From assembly GCF_030269925.1 (NCBI RefSeq), contig NC_085133.1, positions 4,918,001 through 4,982,000 of the forward strand: a stretch of DNA of 64,000 bases, written 5' to 3'. Numbering within the stretch: the first letter of the stretch is position 1; each line of letters opens with the position of its first letter. A program made the position numbers and the translations under genes. The DNA comes from Bombyx mori. Its lineage: Eukaryota > Arthropoda > Insecta > Lepidoptera > Bombycidae. Under the pieces are notes generated by a model. The model was not told where the DNA came from and made no database searches. It saw only the letters and a list, made by a program, of their open reading frames with translations. This document shows, one piece after another, positions 32,530 through 43,210 of this stretch.

Positions 32530-33650
32530 TTAAGAAATTAACGCTTGTTACAAATCGATATATTTCACTGTGTATTCATTAGTAAGTGCGTCCCTTATTT
32601 TAGCCCCGAATGACGTGAAATTGAGTTTAACGGCGTATTGAAAAAATTATGTTTAATATGAGTGAGTATCTATTTGTACAACATACAATCAGCTACATAA
32701 TTACGGTATCAATAATAACGTGTGGCGAGAATGTGTGTTAATAACACATTTAAGAGTAGTTCGTGATTCAGAGAGGAAGTTAATATGTAAGGTAGGTAAT
32801 TTATTGTGATGTATTTCTCTTTTTTCTTCTTCCAAAATATGATGTGTTTGTTATAAAGGACAACTAGTGAAGCCCCAGTGAAAACCTTGATTGAAGGATC
32901 ACTAGACCTTTCGTAGCCCGGTTTCACTAATTTTCATTTTCGTGGCGTAACTTAAGATAAATGTATTAAAAACACCCATTTGTTGAAACTGCACGCACAA
33001 TCGACTGCTTTTTTTTTATTGCTTACAACATAAGTCTCAAATAATGACTACTTTTAAATTGGCCTGTAACAAAAAATAGAACTAATTTGAAATTTTCCTT
33101 CCTAAGTAATCTAAATAAAACGGGTACTAGAAAATTACGCAATTACTAAAAATGTTGATATTTAATCGAGCACGGCTTACGCACAGCAGCCTGTAAGACT
33201 CGATTTAAACTTTTCAATAACTATCCATTAAGAACCAATTTACAAATCAAGTTCGAATTTGTTAAGAAAATATTTAAAACAAGCATTTCCGAATACTGAT
33301 GGTCGGATCTGAATAAAGCTACTTAGATAATCGATTGCGACACAGCCCTGTAGGGTTGGCAGCTTCGTGATTCATGCATAATAATATTGACGAAAAAATG
33401 AATACGTAAACTAATTTTTGAGTGCTTGGTTCACATTGCCCTACCAGCAATACTTGAAATGACGACGACATTGAAGAAGTTAGGTATCGATAAAGGTGCT
33501 ATAGATAATACTAGGGAAGTTAGTTACTGATATTGCCAATCAAGAAAATCATTTTCGCGTAATTTTGTTGCGAAGCAATCAGTCAGACCGTTATGGATTG
33601 TTTAATTTACTGGGTGATAGGTGACACTTCACATGACGTAATAGCCGAGC
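32530..33650. other. AT-rich sequence without recognised feature
   Basis: A 72-codon minus-strand frame at 32,709-32,927 is Lys/Tyr/Ile-rich and unrecognised. Otherwise nothing. Confidence 0.45.
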
Positions 33651-33652
33651 TA

Positions 33653-33897
33653 ATTTTTTTTATTGCTTAGATGGGTGGACGAGCTCACAGCCCACCTGAT
33701 GTTAAGTGGTTACTGGAATCCACAGGCATCTACGACGTAAATGCGCCACTCACCTTGAGATATAAGCTCTAAGCTCTCAAGTATAGTTACAACGGCTGCC
33801 CCACCCTTCAAACCGAAACGAATTACTGCTTTACGGTAGAAATAAACAGGGTGGTGGTACCTACCCGTGCGGACTCACAAGAGGTTCTACCACCAGT
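33653..33897 (-). mobile_element. Bm1 SINE, cut at the ACTGGTGG point
   Basis: Complete tail and body to CTACCACCAGT; no tRNA-like head. Confidence 0.9.
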
Positions 33898-34315
33898 GTG
33901 ATGAAATATAACATACAATAATTGTAGTGTAGTACATATAAGCCATGTAATTCGTAATAATAAAGGAGTATTAAACCAACACTCAGACAAGACAGTTGTT
34001 TTCATTCGAACGAGAAACTCCCTTAATTACACTACACTATTACACTACCAAATGACAAATCATGAAGTATATAACATATAAAAAAAAGAACAAGGTTAAT
34101 TTAGAGAAACAGTTGTGAGAATAAGAAACTCGCAACCCTGAATACGAAACGAATATTTTTTTCAACGTCTCCGAGATAAGCCGTCGAGTAGATTCGGTCG
34201 TTTGCATTCAAGAACGATTTATAATTGATTTACACTATCTCAGTCTCGAATACTTTAAGATGTAATGGATACGCGTCCACGGAATATATATTTCAATGAA
34301 ATTCATGGGTTTCGA
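33898..34315. other. AT-rich sequence without recognised feature
   Basis: No repeat or coding frame recognised. Confidence 0.45.
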
Positions 34316-34636
34316 TTTTGAGTTCTTTTAGATTCGATCGAATTTTAGCGATGGTTTTCGTTTTCGGTTCGGCTTTTAAAGGTTTATTTCGTACTCAATT
34401 TATTATTACTTACGCCCATGTTATTAATGTCCTACACTGTTTCTGGTCCTACATTGGTATCGCAGCAGTCGGGAAACTTTTTTAATTATAATATTTTTGT
34501 GTAAGTATAGATTAGAGTTGAATACCTAATAAAATTAATAAACCTATTAATAAGCCTATTAATAAAATTAATAAACCTTTAAAAGCCGAACCGAAAACCA
34601 TCGCCAAAATTCGATCGAATCTAAAAGAACTCAAAA
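34316..34636. repeat. Foldback element with ~70-bp inverted arms
   Basis: Left arm 34,316-34,385 (from TTTTGAGTTCTTTTAGATTC) and right arm 34,572-34,636 (ending GAATCTAAAAGAACTCAAAA) are reverse complements apart from a 6-base insertion and one or two substitutions. The loop is about 190 bp and contains a short AATAAA/CCTATT tandem patch. No coding. Could be a foldback transposon or MITE; no target duplication is clear. Confidence 0.75.
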
Positions 34637-34663
34637 TATATTTGTTATTTGTTTATTTATTTA

Positions 34664-34890
34664 CTAGCGACCCGCCCTCGCTTCGCTTCGGAAACATTAA
34701 AACACACATGAAACCAAAAAAAAAAAATTAAAAAAAAAATTTAAAAAAATTAAAAAAAGTAGCCTATGTTCATCAGGGACAATGTCGGCTTCTAATGGAA
34801 AAAGAATTTTTCAAATCGGTCCAGTAGTTTCGGAGCCTATTCGAAACAAACAAACAAACAAATCTTTCCTCTTTATAATATTAGTATAGA
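34664..34890 (-). mobile_element. Non-autonomous Helitron (227 bp)
   Basis: On the minus strand it starts TCTATACTAATATTATAAAG and ends CGGGTCGCTAG, between A and T. Internal words (GGCTCCGAAACTACTGGACC, AAACAAACAAAC) recur in 51,224-51,605. A typical short lepidopteran Helitron. Confidence 0.8.
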
Positions 34891-35204
34891 TTGAACGCAG
34901 TCGGTTATCGATTTCAGAATCGTAACGTCAGAAATCCACTTTTTGAACATTTCAAATTGTATTCAACTCTAATCTATACTAGGATTGTAAATATGAAGGT
35001 TTGTATTTTTGGATTTTTGTTACACACTCACGTAGAAATACCCGGACGGATCCTGAATATAGTTTATAGCCTGGATTTAACATACAGGATACGTTTTATC
35101 GTGGTAAATGATATGACCCGGACAACGCCGGGTATATCTGCTGTAATAAACGCGACAACCCGTTCGCTAGTTCCCGATTTTAATAACCGGCAGGATTATA
35201 GTAC
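34891..35204. other. Sequence without recognised gene
   Basis: Contains TATTCAACTCTAATCTATA (34,962-34,980), the exact reverse complement of 34,506-34,524, bracketing the Helitron and the right foldback arm. The 130-codon frame at 34,891-35,283 runs into SINE sequence at its end and has no domain I recognise. Confidence 0.4.
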
Positions 35205-35542
35205 AACTGCTGTACCATCCTTCGTACTGAAACGCATTACTGCTTCGCCGTACCAACCAGTGCGATCTCACAAGACGCTCTAACACCAGTATTCACGCAA
35301 ATATATTTTTTTGCGGATTTCGATTTTTATTTTTTTAGCAGTAGGCAGCGGCTTGGCTCTGCCCCTGACATTGCTGAAGTCCATGGGCGACGGTAACCAC
35401 TCACCATCAGGTGGGCCGTATGCTCGTCTGCCTACAAGGGCAATAAAAAAAAATTATTACATGATGTTCGATCATGAACATTTATCAAGTCATGAAATAC
35501 TCATTAGAAAAATTTGTAATCCTTTAGACCACGACGACAATT
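35205..35542 (-). mobile_element. Diverged Bm1-like SINE split by a LINE tail
   Basis: Left half has ACTGAAACGCATTACTGCTT and CTCACAAGACGCTCT. The right half has ATTACATGATGTTCGATCAT and CCTTTAGACCACGACGAC (tRNA-like head). The join falls at the usual GATTTTTATTACAC site and is filled by a LINE tail. Confidence 0.75.
35332..35453 (+). mobile_element. LINE tail copy inside Bm1
   Basis: From AGCAGTAGGCAGCGG to GGGCAATAAAAAAAAA. Same ~120-nt unit as 32.4 and 63.1 kb and the 3' end of the longer copy at 0.15 kb. Confidence 0.85.
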
Positions 35543-35650
35543 AATTACACACCAATCAGTATTAAAGCGATTTAAAAAAAAAATAAGAACCCATCTCATT
35601 ACCCCTTTTAAAATTGACTAATTAAATTATTGAAATTAAAAAATTTCATA

Positions 35651-35910
35651 AATGATATTTCTCTGAAATTTATACTAAGGCTTGCTTTTAACATACATAA
35701 TTACAATAGATTACATCTCATTTATTTACTACCTATCCTCATCTATAGTATTACAAAATAATTTACACATTTAATAAATTAAGTCAATCTTAAATAAAGA
35801 AAAAGGATGCTGACGTTATTAATCCAGTGTCAGCGCGTTAGTACGTAAGATTATAAGAAGTATAAAACGATATTTTTAACGAAAACGAAAATCGCCCACG
35901 CAAATAACTC
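35651..35910. repeat. 260-bp dispersed repeat, copy 2
   Basis: Same orientation as copy 1 at 22,755. Flanks differ on both sides after TGATATTTCTC (left) and AACTCGA (right), so the ends are reasonably defined. Confidence 0.85.
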
Positions 35911-36446
35911 GAGGCTCGTGTTTCAAAGAGATTACGGAGACAAAAATATGCAAATGTTTTAAACAAACAAAACGCTGGCAACACTTTATCAACGTGTCAT
36001 TATCTCCGCGTTCGAATTATTGTGAAAAAGTTTCGATTACACTTCAATAATTCAAAAATACGTATTTTAAATTTGGAATGACTTGAGTATTCCGGCGTCA
36101 CCTAAACTTTAGTTCCCGCCTGATTGTTTTTACACAAAAGATTATTTTTACTAATTACTATATAGTTTTTTTTTAAAAGGCTCGCCGTTTCAACGACCTC
36201 TGGAACGATTCACCAAAAAACGTTATCTAACCGACCGGATTCAAATTTAATATCGCGTGAAGGAAATTGACGTAATTCTTGAAAAAAAAAATCTTCACAC
36301 TTCATTTTAGATTAACTGGATACAAAAAATTTTGTAGACTTTTTCTTGTTTATCGCGTGCAATTGAGTTGATCTGAATAATATTTTAAATAGTGTTCTTT
36401 GTTATTATTATTAATCATTGTTCTTTATTGTTGATTCATAAAGCCT
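35911..36446. other. AT-rich sequence without recognised feature
   Basis: No repeat or coding frame recognised. Confidence 0.45.
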
Positions 36447-36448
36447 TA

Positions 36449-36622
36449 AAGCTGCTTTCAGACTACGTTATACTATAGTGCCATATAGTATAGCAACGTA
36501 TACTTAGATAATAATATATAGTGCAGTGCAGTGTGAACGTGTCCATAACAATGTATGGTGTGCGATATTGTTGTGCTATGAGCTATATACTATTATATAA
36601 TAGCGTAGTCTGAAAGCGGCTT
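36449..36622. mobile_element. MITE, 174 bp, ~20-bp TIRs, TA target
   Basis: Left end AAGCTGCTTTCAGACTACG and right end CGTAGTCTGAAAGCGGCTT are reverse complements with one mismatch. TA flanks both ends. The interior is itself palindrome-rich (ATATAGTATAG / CTATATACTAT). No coding. Confidence 0.8.
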
Positions 36623-36624
36623 TA

Positions 36625-37264
36625 GACACGATATTAATTGTTTGATATTTTTCAGAACGTATATCAAATATTGAAAAAAACACAAATACACAATACGTGT
36701 GTAACAAAGTAGTCATGAGATCGTGGCGTGGTTTTATCGATATTTTATTTATTTATTGTGGAATAAATCTACGCCAGTTTTTTATTTTTTTATTTAGTGA
36801 TTACTGGTAGCAAAGAACGTTGCGCGTCGTCCGATATATTATTACAAACCAGTTTGATTTGAAAATTAAGAAAGGCCTTAATCGTCCTCATATGGCAAAG
36901 TGGATAGTGATAGTCTACCACTATGCTACAATTTCCAGCCAAACAAGCACTGAGCGAAACAAGAATTGTTCGAAAAGAATGTTACGGTAGACTAAAACAT
37001 ATTATGATGGATATTTTAGTTTGCAATTTGAAAAAAATATGCAAAATCTGGCGGGAACATTGTCTTAGAACTGGCTGACGGCAATACTCAGGTTACCCGA
37101 AATTTAAAATACATAATAGAAATAACATACAAGCGTTAGCGCACATACAAAAATCCAAAAAGCATTTTTTTTAATGTATTAAGTGTGCGTTTAAATTAAA
37201 AGTTTATTAAAAGTAAGTATTATTAAAAGTTATGACATCTCAAAAACAATGAAGCTATAATGGG
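36625..37264. other. AT-rich sequence without recognised feature
   Basis: No repeat or coding frame recognised. Confidence 0.45.
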
Positions 37265-37265
37265 A

Positions 37266-37486
37266 CTAGCTGGCCCGGCAAACGTTGTTTTGCCATACAA
37301 ATTATTTCTAGGAAAGATAAATAACCTAGATACCGACTGCAGGGCCATTTGCCGTGCTGATTTGTGAATCTAAACCATCCAGGGTGCCACCCAAACGCAT
37401 ACAAAAAAAACATTCAAATCGGTCCAGCCGTTTAGGAGGAGCTCAGTGACAAACACACGCACAGTAGAAATATATATAATATATAA
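37266..37486 (-). mobile_element. Non-autonomous Helitron
   Basis: On the minus strand it ends GCCGGGCCAGCTAG followed by T, with a GGCAAAACAACGTTTGCC hairpin just before. GGCTGGACCGATTTGAATG lies near the 5' side. The 5' start is blurred in an AT-rich run next to the following Helitron. Confidence 0.65.
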
Positions 37487-37707
37487 CTAGCAAACCACCT
37501 TCGCTTCGCTTCGGAAACTGTAATTTATTATTGATTTTTCCACTATTTAATGGATGTTATTATACATATAAACCTTCCTCTTCAATTACTCTACCTATTA
37601 AAAAAAACCGCATCAAAATCCGTTACGTAATTTTAAAGATTTAAGCATACATAGGGACAGATATAGGGACAGAAAAAGCGACTTTGTTTTATACCATGTA
37701 GTGAAGA
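37487..37707 (-). mobile_element. Non-autonomous Helitron (221 bp), abutting the previous one
   Basis: On the minus strand it starts TCTTCACTACATGGTATAAA after A and ends AAGGTGGTTTGCTAG before T. The sequence type (CGGATTTTGATGCGGTTTTT) is a known lepidopteran Helitron relative, from memory. Confidence 0.75.
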
Positions 37708-37709
37708 TG

Positions 37710-38465
37710 TGATTTAAATAATCTTAAAAATATATACTTAATTCTCGTGATTATACAACCATATGTAAGTACCTACTATAATTACTATTTATTGTTTGAA
37801 TAGATCCAGTGAAATCGAGATTGTTAAGCAAAAACTAAACCTTTTATTGTTAGACACCAAAGAAAAAAAATCAAATTAAGCACCACCGCGAGAGCCGCTT
37901 AACATTTTTTTTAAGAACATTTCACAACTTGTTAAAATGTACGCAATGATTTGAAAAGAAAATACTTGCTGTCATATTGACAACTCCATTTTCGAATTGG
38001 ATTAATAATATCAACCTTATCACTAACAAGTTAGAGACTACTTCATGAGATCATTGTTTTTTATTACGTTTGCACAGCAAAATATTAAACAAATGAAATA
38101 GAAAGTTTAACATGAGGCGGCCATGTTGATTGCTCATTCAACAACTTCAATAGTTGTGACACAATTTACATGGATTCATCAATCATAGAATATTAAACTT
38201 TATAACTTTAAAATACCATTGATTTTCATTCGGATTAAATACTTATCATCGTTTAAAAAGATTTTAATTATTACGAGACTTCAATCGGTATTGACAGCTG
38301 TCAGAGAAGTGCAGAAATAATGATGTAAAAAAATGAGAGAGTTGCGTATCTACACGTTTTGTTTTGAATTTTGTTATTGATTACATCAACATAATATAAT
38401 ATATATTCTATGTCTTAACATGTTTTTGCTATTCAACTGGACTTAGTGCCTGATATAAAAAGTGG
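37710..38465. other. AT-rich sequence without recognised feature
   Basis: No coding frame or repeat family recognised. This is the 3' flank of the LINE that follows. Confidence 0.45.
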
Positions 38466-38686
38466 TCATTCAAGACTTTTTTTTTTTTTTTCCCCACCTA
38501 TGCTGATAGCCTTGAGAGGCTATTTCAGCTTCACCCTAACGTTAGTAGGTGAGCTCGCGGGGCTCAACCGGAGAGTTGCTAACACTGACCCTAGCAAGAG
38601 CAGTGCTTCGCAGAATCTACCACCGGATCGGAAACGCGACCCACTGAGAAGATCCGGCGAGAAACTCAGTGGGCTGTGTCTATGGG

Positions 38687-41569
38687 TTAGTTCGCTCGTC
38701 GAGCCCTTCGTCGCAAGCGACGGGTTCGACGAGGACGGTGACCGGTGCTTGTGGTGCCTAAAAGCACCGTTAATGGATCAGGAGGATCCGTAATGACGTG
38801 CTTTGGGCGACGTCGACGGTTTACCATTCGGTCTACTGGGTCGGGTATGTAATTTCCAGCGGCTACGATGAGAGGGTTCTCATGTCGTGCCGCCTTCTCA
38901 AAATGGCGCAGCGATGCCGACTGTAGATACTTACTAAGAGAGTCGAGCTCCAGGTCGTCGTGGAGATCCACATTCCTAAGGAACCAAGGCGCTCCGACGG
39001 CTATCCTGCAGAATCGTGATTGAATAACCTGAAGGGATTTCAAGTGGGTGCGGGCTGCGTGAGCGAACACTACGCTTGCATACGTCATGACGGGGCGTAT
39101 GCAAGTTTTGTAGAGAGTTACCTTATTGCGGAGGGACAGTTTGCTTCGACTACAAAGCATTGGATAGAGTCGTCCTAGAATAAACGCGGCGCGGTCGCGT
39201 ACCGTTTTTATATGGGGACGGAATGTCATCCCTCTGTCGAGAGTGACGCCTAGATATTTGACCTTCGAGACCCACGGAATGGGCTGGCCAAAGAGAGTGA
39301 TGGGACTAACGGCGGAGGTGTTTGCGCGCCTACTACGGAGTGGGATGCTCGAAGTGATGTTCGGAGGGCGACCCCTTTTGAAGAGCACCGCTGCGCTTTT
39401 CGTGGGGTTAATGTCTATTCGCCACTTCCGGAACCACTGTCCCATGGTGGCTACTGCGATCTGGAGTCGCCGATGAAGCAGCGACATCTTCCTACACGAG
39501 TAGTAGATAGCCGTGTCATCGGCGAAGAGCGCTAGATGGGTCTCCGGAGACCGGGGTATATCATTGATATACAAACTAAATAATAACGGGGAGAGCGCGG
39601 AGCCTTGCGGGACTCCGGCAGTCAGTTGACGGGGACGAGAACGAGTTCCCTCTACTCGATATCGAAACGAACGGTTCGACAAGAAGTCTCGTATGATGAG
39701 CACGAGTCTGTCTGGCACTCCCATGTTGTACAGTTTGTAAATTAAACCGTTGTGCCAGACTTTGTCGAACGCCTTCGCGATGTCGAAGAAGAGGGCGCCG
39801 GTCGGGATTTGTTTACGCCTATTTAGCCCTATCAGAATGTGCTCCGTGAGGCGGTGCACTTGTTGTACGCACGAGTGTTTTGAGCGGAATCCGAACTGTT
39901 CGTCTATGAGAATTTTGTTCGCGGTAACAAAATCCCAGAGGCGTTTTCTAAGGAGACGTTCGTAAATTTTTCCTATCGTCGAGAGGAGACTAATCGGACG
40001 GTAACTAGAAGTTTCGTTTCTCGGTTTGCCCGGCTTATGTATACCGATAACGTCCGCTTCTTTCCACACCGCGGGGAAGATGCAGTGCGTCATAGCGGCA
40101 TTTAAAATTGTAGCCAACATTGCTATCAGTTGGACTGGCAAAAATTTTAGCGCGCGGTTGTGGATGCCGTCGGAGCCTGGTGCCTTCCTAGGTTGGAGGT
40201 TGTGGATCGCGTCTCTAACTTCGTCCGTGGTAATGGGGGGTAACGCGTCCGAGGGCGGCAGGGAAGCTCTGCGCTCGACCTCCCTGTCGACTAACTCGGT
40301 GTGTTCGGGGTCCGCGTGTTGAGTGCTGGTGGTGCACTGCTCTTGCAGTGCATCGGCCAGCAGCTCAGCCTTGTCATCGTCATCGAATGCCGGTGGTTGG
40401 CCTGAAGGGCGTAAGAGGGGAGGCATAGTAGCGGTAGTTTCGGATTTGAGAGTCCTAGCTAGTCGCCAGTATGCTTGGTGGGAGGGCGCGAGTTGTTCTA
40501 AATAACTATGCCAATTATCGTTACGCGCGTCGCTTAAGCGGGAGTGGACTTCGCGTTGTAGACGACGCATCTGAATCCGGTTTGAATGCGTGGGAAGACG
40601 ATCGTAGGCCCGGATTGCCGCGTTCCTAACTCTTAAGAGATTCCTAAGATCGGGGGACAGTCTGATGCGGTGGAAGCTGTCCTCCATATCGACTTCTTTA
40701 GAAGATCTAATGATCGCGGAAGAGATGTGATCGGTAATGATGTTTATGGATTCGACGGTGTCCTCGGGGGATGGATTCGAATCCGGGCCGTAAGGGAGGA
40801 TTGGCGGAGCGGCGTCGGCTAGGCACGTGCCCAGCTTATTCCAATCCACCATGGTCCTCGTAACAGTGACTGGGTTGTGAGGGCGACCGAGCTGCATAAC
40901 GACAGGTCGGTGGTCTGAGTCGAGCTCTGACATTGCTTCGATGGAACGCAAGCGCAGAGTTACGTTCCTAAGCAATGCCAGGTCTATAGTGCTCGGACGG
41001 AGCGCGATGTTATACGGATAACATGTTGGAGTTGGGGGGCCGACTATTTCAAAGGTGAGGTCGTCTATAAACGCGTCGAGACGCCTACCGTTAACGTTTG
41101 TACGATGGCAGTTCCACCTAGTGTGGTGGCAATTTAAATCGCCTGCCAGGATGACGGAGTCTCCCATGCCGAACAGTGACTCGATGTCACTGCTCAGAAG
41201 GGGCTTGTCCGGGGGGAGATAAACGGATGCGATGACGATCGGCTGGTGTCCCGTCAGCGAGATACGGCACACTGACGCCTCGATATGTGAGAGCGAGGGA
41301 GTATCGAGAGGGACAACGTGCAGGGCCCGCCTATAGTAAATGGCAGTCCCGCCTTTGGAGGCGGTGAGTCTGTCATTCCTAACCATGACGTAGTTCGCGA
41401 CTTTCGGGTCGCGACGCGAGGGCTTCAGACAGGTTTCCTGCACTAATAGAATATCTACAAGATTATCGCGGAGGAATTCAAAAATTTGATCGCGTTGCCG
41501 CGCGAGTCCGTTAGCATTATAGAATGCTAACGTAAGGGAATACGGTTTTTCTCTACCTTTTTGCGCCAT
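38687..41569 (-). CDS. Jockey-type LINE ORF2: endonuclease and reverse transcriptase
   Basis: 960 residues, ATG to TAA, no break. EEP/APE-type endonuclease in residues 1-230: N18-A-N20, QET with E45, AGDLN (D144, N146) and SDSDHRP (D219, H220). Linker to about 450, then RT: KAPGSDGIHN (462-471), SSYRPISLLS (521-530), motif A FFDIAKAFD (594-602), motif B AGVPQGSALSPLL (651-663), motif C LFADDTAIY (681-689), and the thumb with KVKYLGVTLD (769-778). No RNase H. It ends in a strongly basic tail (RRTRRLRRRARR) that codes the segment shared by the truncated copies. All catalytic residues expected of the two domains are present, so activity is plausible but untested. ORF1 ends 18 nt upstream in the same frame, with a second in-frame TAA in the gap. 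Confidence 0.93.
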   Translation of the reverse strand: MAQKGREKPYSLTLAFYNANGLARQRDQIFEFLRDNLVDILLVQETCLKPSRRDPKVANYVMVRNDRLTASKGGTAIYYRRALHVVPLDTPSLSHIEASVCRISLTGHQPIVIASVYLPPDKPLLSSDIESLFGMGDSVILAGDLNCHHTRWNCHRTNVNGRRLDAFIDDLTFEIVGPPTPTCYPYNIALRPSTIDLALLRNVTLRLRSIEAMSELDSDHRPVVMQLGRPHNPVTVTRTMVDWNKLGTCLADAAPPILPYGPDSNPSPEDTVESINIITDHISSAIIRSSKEVDMEDSFHRIRLSPDLRNLLRVRNAAIRAYDRLPTHSNRIQMRRLQREVHSRLSDARNDNWHSYLEQLAPSHQAYWRLARTLKSETTATMPPLLRPSGQPPAFDDDDKAELLADALQEQCTTSTQHADPEHTELVDREVERRASLPPSDALPPITTDEVRDAIHNLQPRKAPGSDGIHNRALKFLPVQLIAMLATILNAAMTHCIFPAVWKEADVIGIHKPGKPRNETSSYRPISLLSTIGKIYERLLRKRLWDFVTANKILIDEQFGFRSKHSCVQQVHRLTEHILIGLNRRKQIPTGALFFDIAKAFDKVWHNGLIYKLYNMGVPDRLVLIIRDFLSNRSFRYRVEGTRSRPRQLTAGVPQGSALSPLLFSLYINDIPRSPETHLALFADDTAIYYSCRKMSLLHRRLQIAVATMGQWFRKWRIDINPTKSAAVLFKRGRPPNITSSIPLRSRRANTSAVSPITLFGQPIPWVSKVKYLGVTLDRGMTFRPHIKTVRDRAAFILGRLYPMLCSRSKLSLRNKVTLYKTCIRPVMTYASVVFAHAARTHLKSLQVIQSRFCRIAVGAPWFLRNVDLHDDLELDSLSKYLQSASLRHFEKAARHENPLIVAAGNYIPDPVDRMVNRRRRPKHVITDPPDPLTVLLGTTSTGHRPRRTRRLRRRARRAN

Positions 41570-41587
41570 TGATTACCGGTAAAGATT

Positions 41588-43210
41588 TTATAACGTACGC
41601 GACACGGACTCGTAAACGTCCATGTGATCGAACGCGGCCGCGAGCCGCTGTTCGGGGGTTGTCGACCTACGGATAGCGTCAGCGAACGATCGCAGACGGT
41701 CGAAGTTCACCGCGGTGACGAAGTCGCGCACGAGCGCGAAGTCGTTGGCGGCAGAGGGTTGCGGGGGACGGAACGCGGGCGCGGGGCGAGGTGCGAGCAG
41801 GGGCTGAGGCGCGGGGCGTGTCGCGAGCGGGGGCGGGGGTGCGGTTTGTGTTCCCGCCTTCGTATACGGCAGCGGCTTTTTCCACGCTGAAACCGTGGGA
41901 ACTGCAGCCGGCACGAAGGCAGGTTTCGGCACTGAGGGTGCCGAAGTCTTTGGGCCGACGGTTCGCGGAGCTGGGAGGGTTGAACGCTTGCGCGGAGCCC
42001 TAGGACATCCACGGTAGTTCGCGGGGTGCCCTTGCTTAAGGCATAGGACACAGCTTGGGGGTTCGGTCGCGGTTTCCCTAACACGCGAGCAATCTAGTGT
42101 GGCGTGGTCGCCGAGGCACTTTACGCAGCGGGGGCGCGCGTGGCAATTGCGAGCCGAGTGGCCGTAAAGCTGACATCTGTAGCACTGCCCGGGAGTGCCA
42201 CGCTTGTGGGGGGCTTCGATTGAGATCCCGGATAGGCCGCAAATTGTCGTGAGACATGCGATCTTCTTTTTGGCCTCCGGGGTGGGTTCTAACGCCACGA
42301 GTATCATATTATAGGGCTGTTTGCCCCGCCCGCTGTGCATCCGGTGCACACTAACTATCGGGAGGGCCTGAGCGGTCAGATCCTCCTTTATGTAGTCGAT
42401 GTCGAGTTCTTTAGGGACTCCGCGTATCACTACGCGGAGCTCGCGGTCCTCCTGAAGAGCATAGGTGTGGAAACCTATGTTCTCCTTTCGGAGGTATGCT
42501 GAGAGGGCCCTATGGTCGCCCGGCGTTGCGACCTTTATCTGAATCCCATGCGCGACGTTACGCGCATGGGTATAATTAATTTTATTTGCCTGAAGGGCCT
42601 GGGAAACGCGGTTCCACGCAGTTTTTTCCTGGAGAATCAGCGGGGGCGGGGCAGCTGCTTTAGGAGCGGGCGCGGGCTTGGGACGCGGCGGCGGGGTTAC
42701 GCGGCGAGCGGAGTCCGACTCCGGTGTCACGACTACCTGCGGGCGGGAGGCGGTCGCGGATTTTGTCTGCTTCGTCGTGGAGCTCCGGGACTCCACGGCG
42801 CGAGTACGCTTTTTACCGCGCGTTACGGTTTGGAACCCATCCGAAGTTCCAGGCTGAGGGCTTGACGCGGATTCGAAATCCATCTCCGATTCGGTATCGG
42901 AGCCTGAACTCGAAACAATCGAGGTCGCGACGGACGATACGAGCGATGACGTAATCGACGCGGGCGCGGGGGTGGGGGTAGCGCTAGGTGCTTCGTGAGT
43001 CGCATCGTCGGAACGTGCGCTCGAACTTAACGCGGCGGGGGGCGCGCGGCGTGCCTCCGAGGCACGGTTGAAATACGCGGCGACGGACGCGGGGGGGGAG
43101 GGATTGCCACGAGAGGCCCTAAATGCTAAATATTCGGCCCTAATTGACGGGTACCTATCCCGGAGGAACCCGACAAGATCACTGTCACAAACACTTGCAC
43201 TTTCTTCCAT
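41588..43210 (-). CDS. Jockey-type LINE ORF1, gag-like protein with zinc knuckles
   Basis: 540 residues from the ATG at 43,210. The frame is open further up to a TTG at 43,366, but MEESASVCDSDLVGFLRDRY looks like the true start. N-terminal Ser/Pro/Ala-rich region with SDTESEMDFES (acidic) at about 104-114. A PRE_C2HC-like domain, usual in Jockey-group gag proteins, covers about residues 195-330 (LRVVIRGVPKELDIDYIKED). Three knuckles follow: CYRCQLYGHSARNC (343-356), CVKCLGDHATLDC (362-374) and CVLCLKQGHPANYRGC (387-402). The C-terminus is Pro-rich. Expected role: RNA binding and chaperone in the retrotransposition complex. Intact and followed at once by ORF2. Confidence 0.88.
   Translation of the reverse strand: MEESASVCDSDLVGFLRDRYPSIRAEYLAFRASRGNPSPPASVAAYFNRASEARRAPPAALSSSARSDDATHEAPSATPTPAPASITSSLVSSVATSIVSSSGSDTESEMDFESASSPQPGTSDGFQTVTRGKKRTRAVESRSSTTKQTKSATASRPQVVVTPESDSARRVTPPPRPKPAPAPKAAAPPPLILQEKTAWNRVSQALQANKINYTHARNVAHGIQIKVATPGDHRALSAYLRKENIGFHTYALQEDRELRVVIRGVPKELDIDYIKEDLTAQALPIVSVHRMHSGRGKQPYNMILVALEPTPEAKKKIACLTTICGLSGISIEAPHKRGTPGQCYRCQLYGHSARNCHARPRCVKCLGDHATLDCSRVRETATEPPSCVLCLKQGHPANYRGCPRAPRKRSTLPAPRTVGPKTSAPSVPKPAFVPAAVPTVSAWKKPLPYTKAGTQTAPPPPLATRPAPQPLLAPRPAPAFRPPQPSAANDFALVRDFVTAVNFDRLRSFADAIRRSTTPEQRLAAAFDHMDVYESVSRTL

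Noticed and set aside
34891..35283. 130-codon plus-strand frame as a gene
   Set aside because: Its C-terminal third is reverse Bm1 sequence, and the rest shows no domain.
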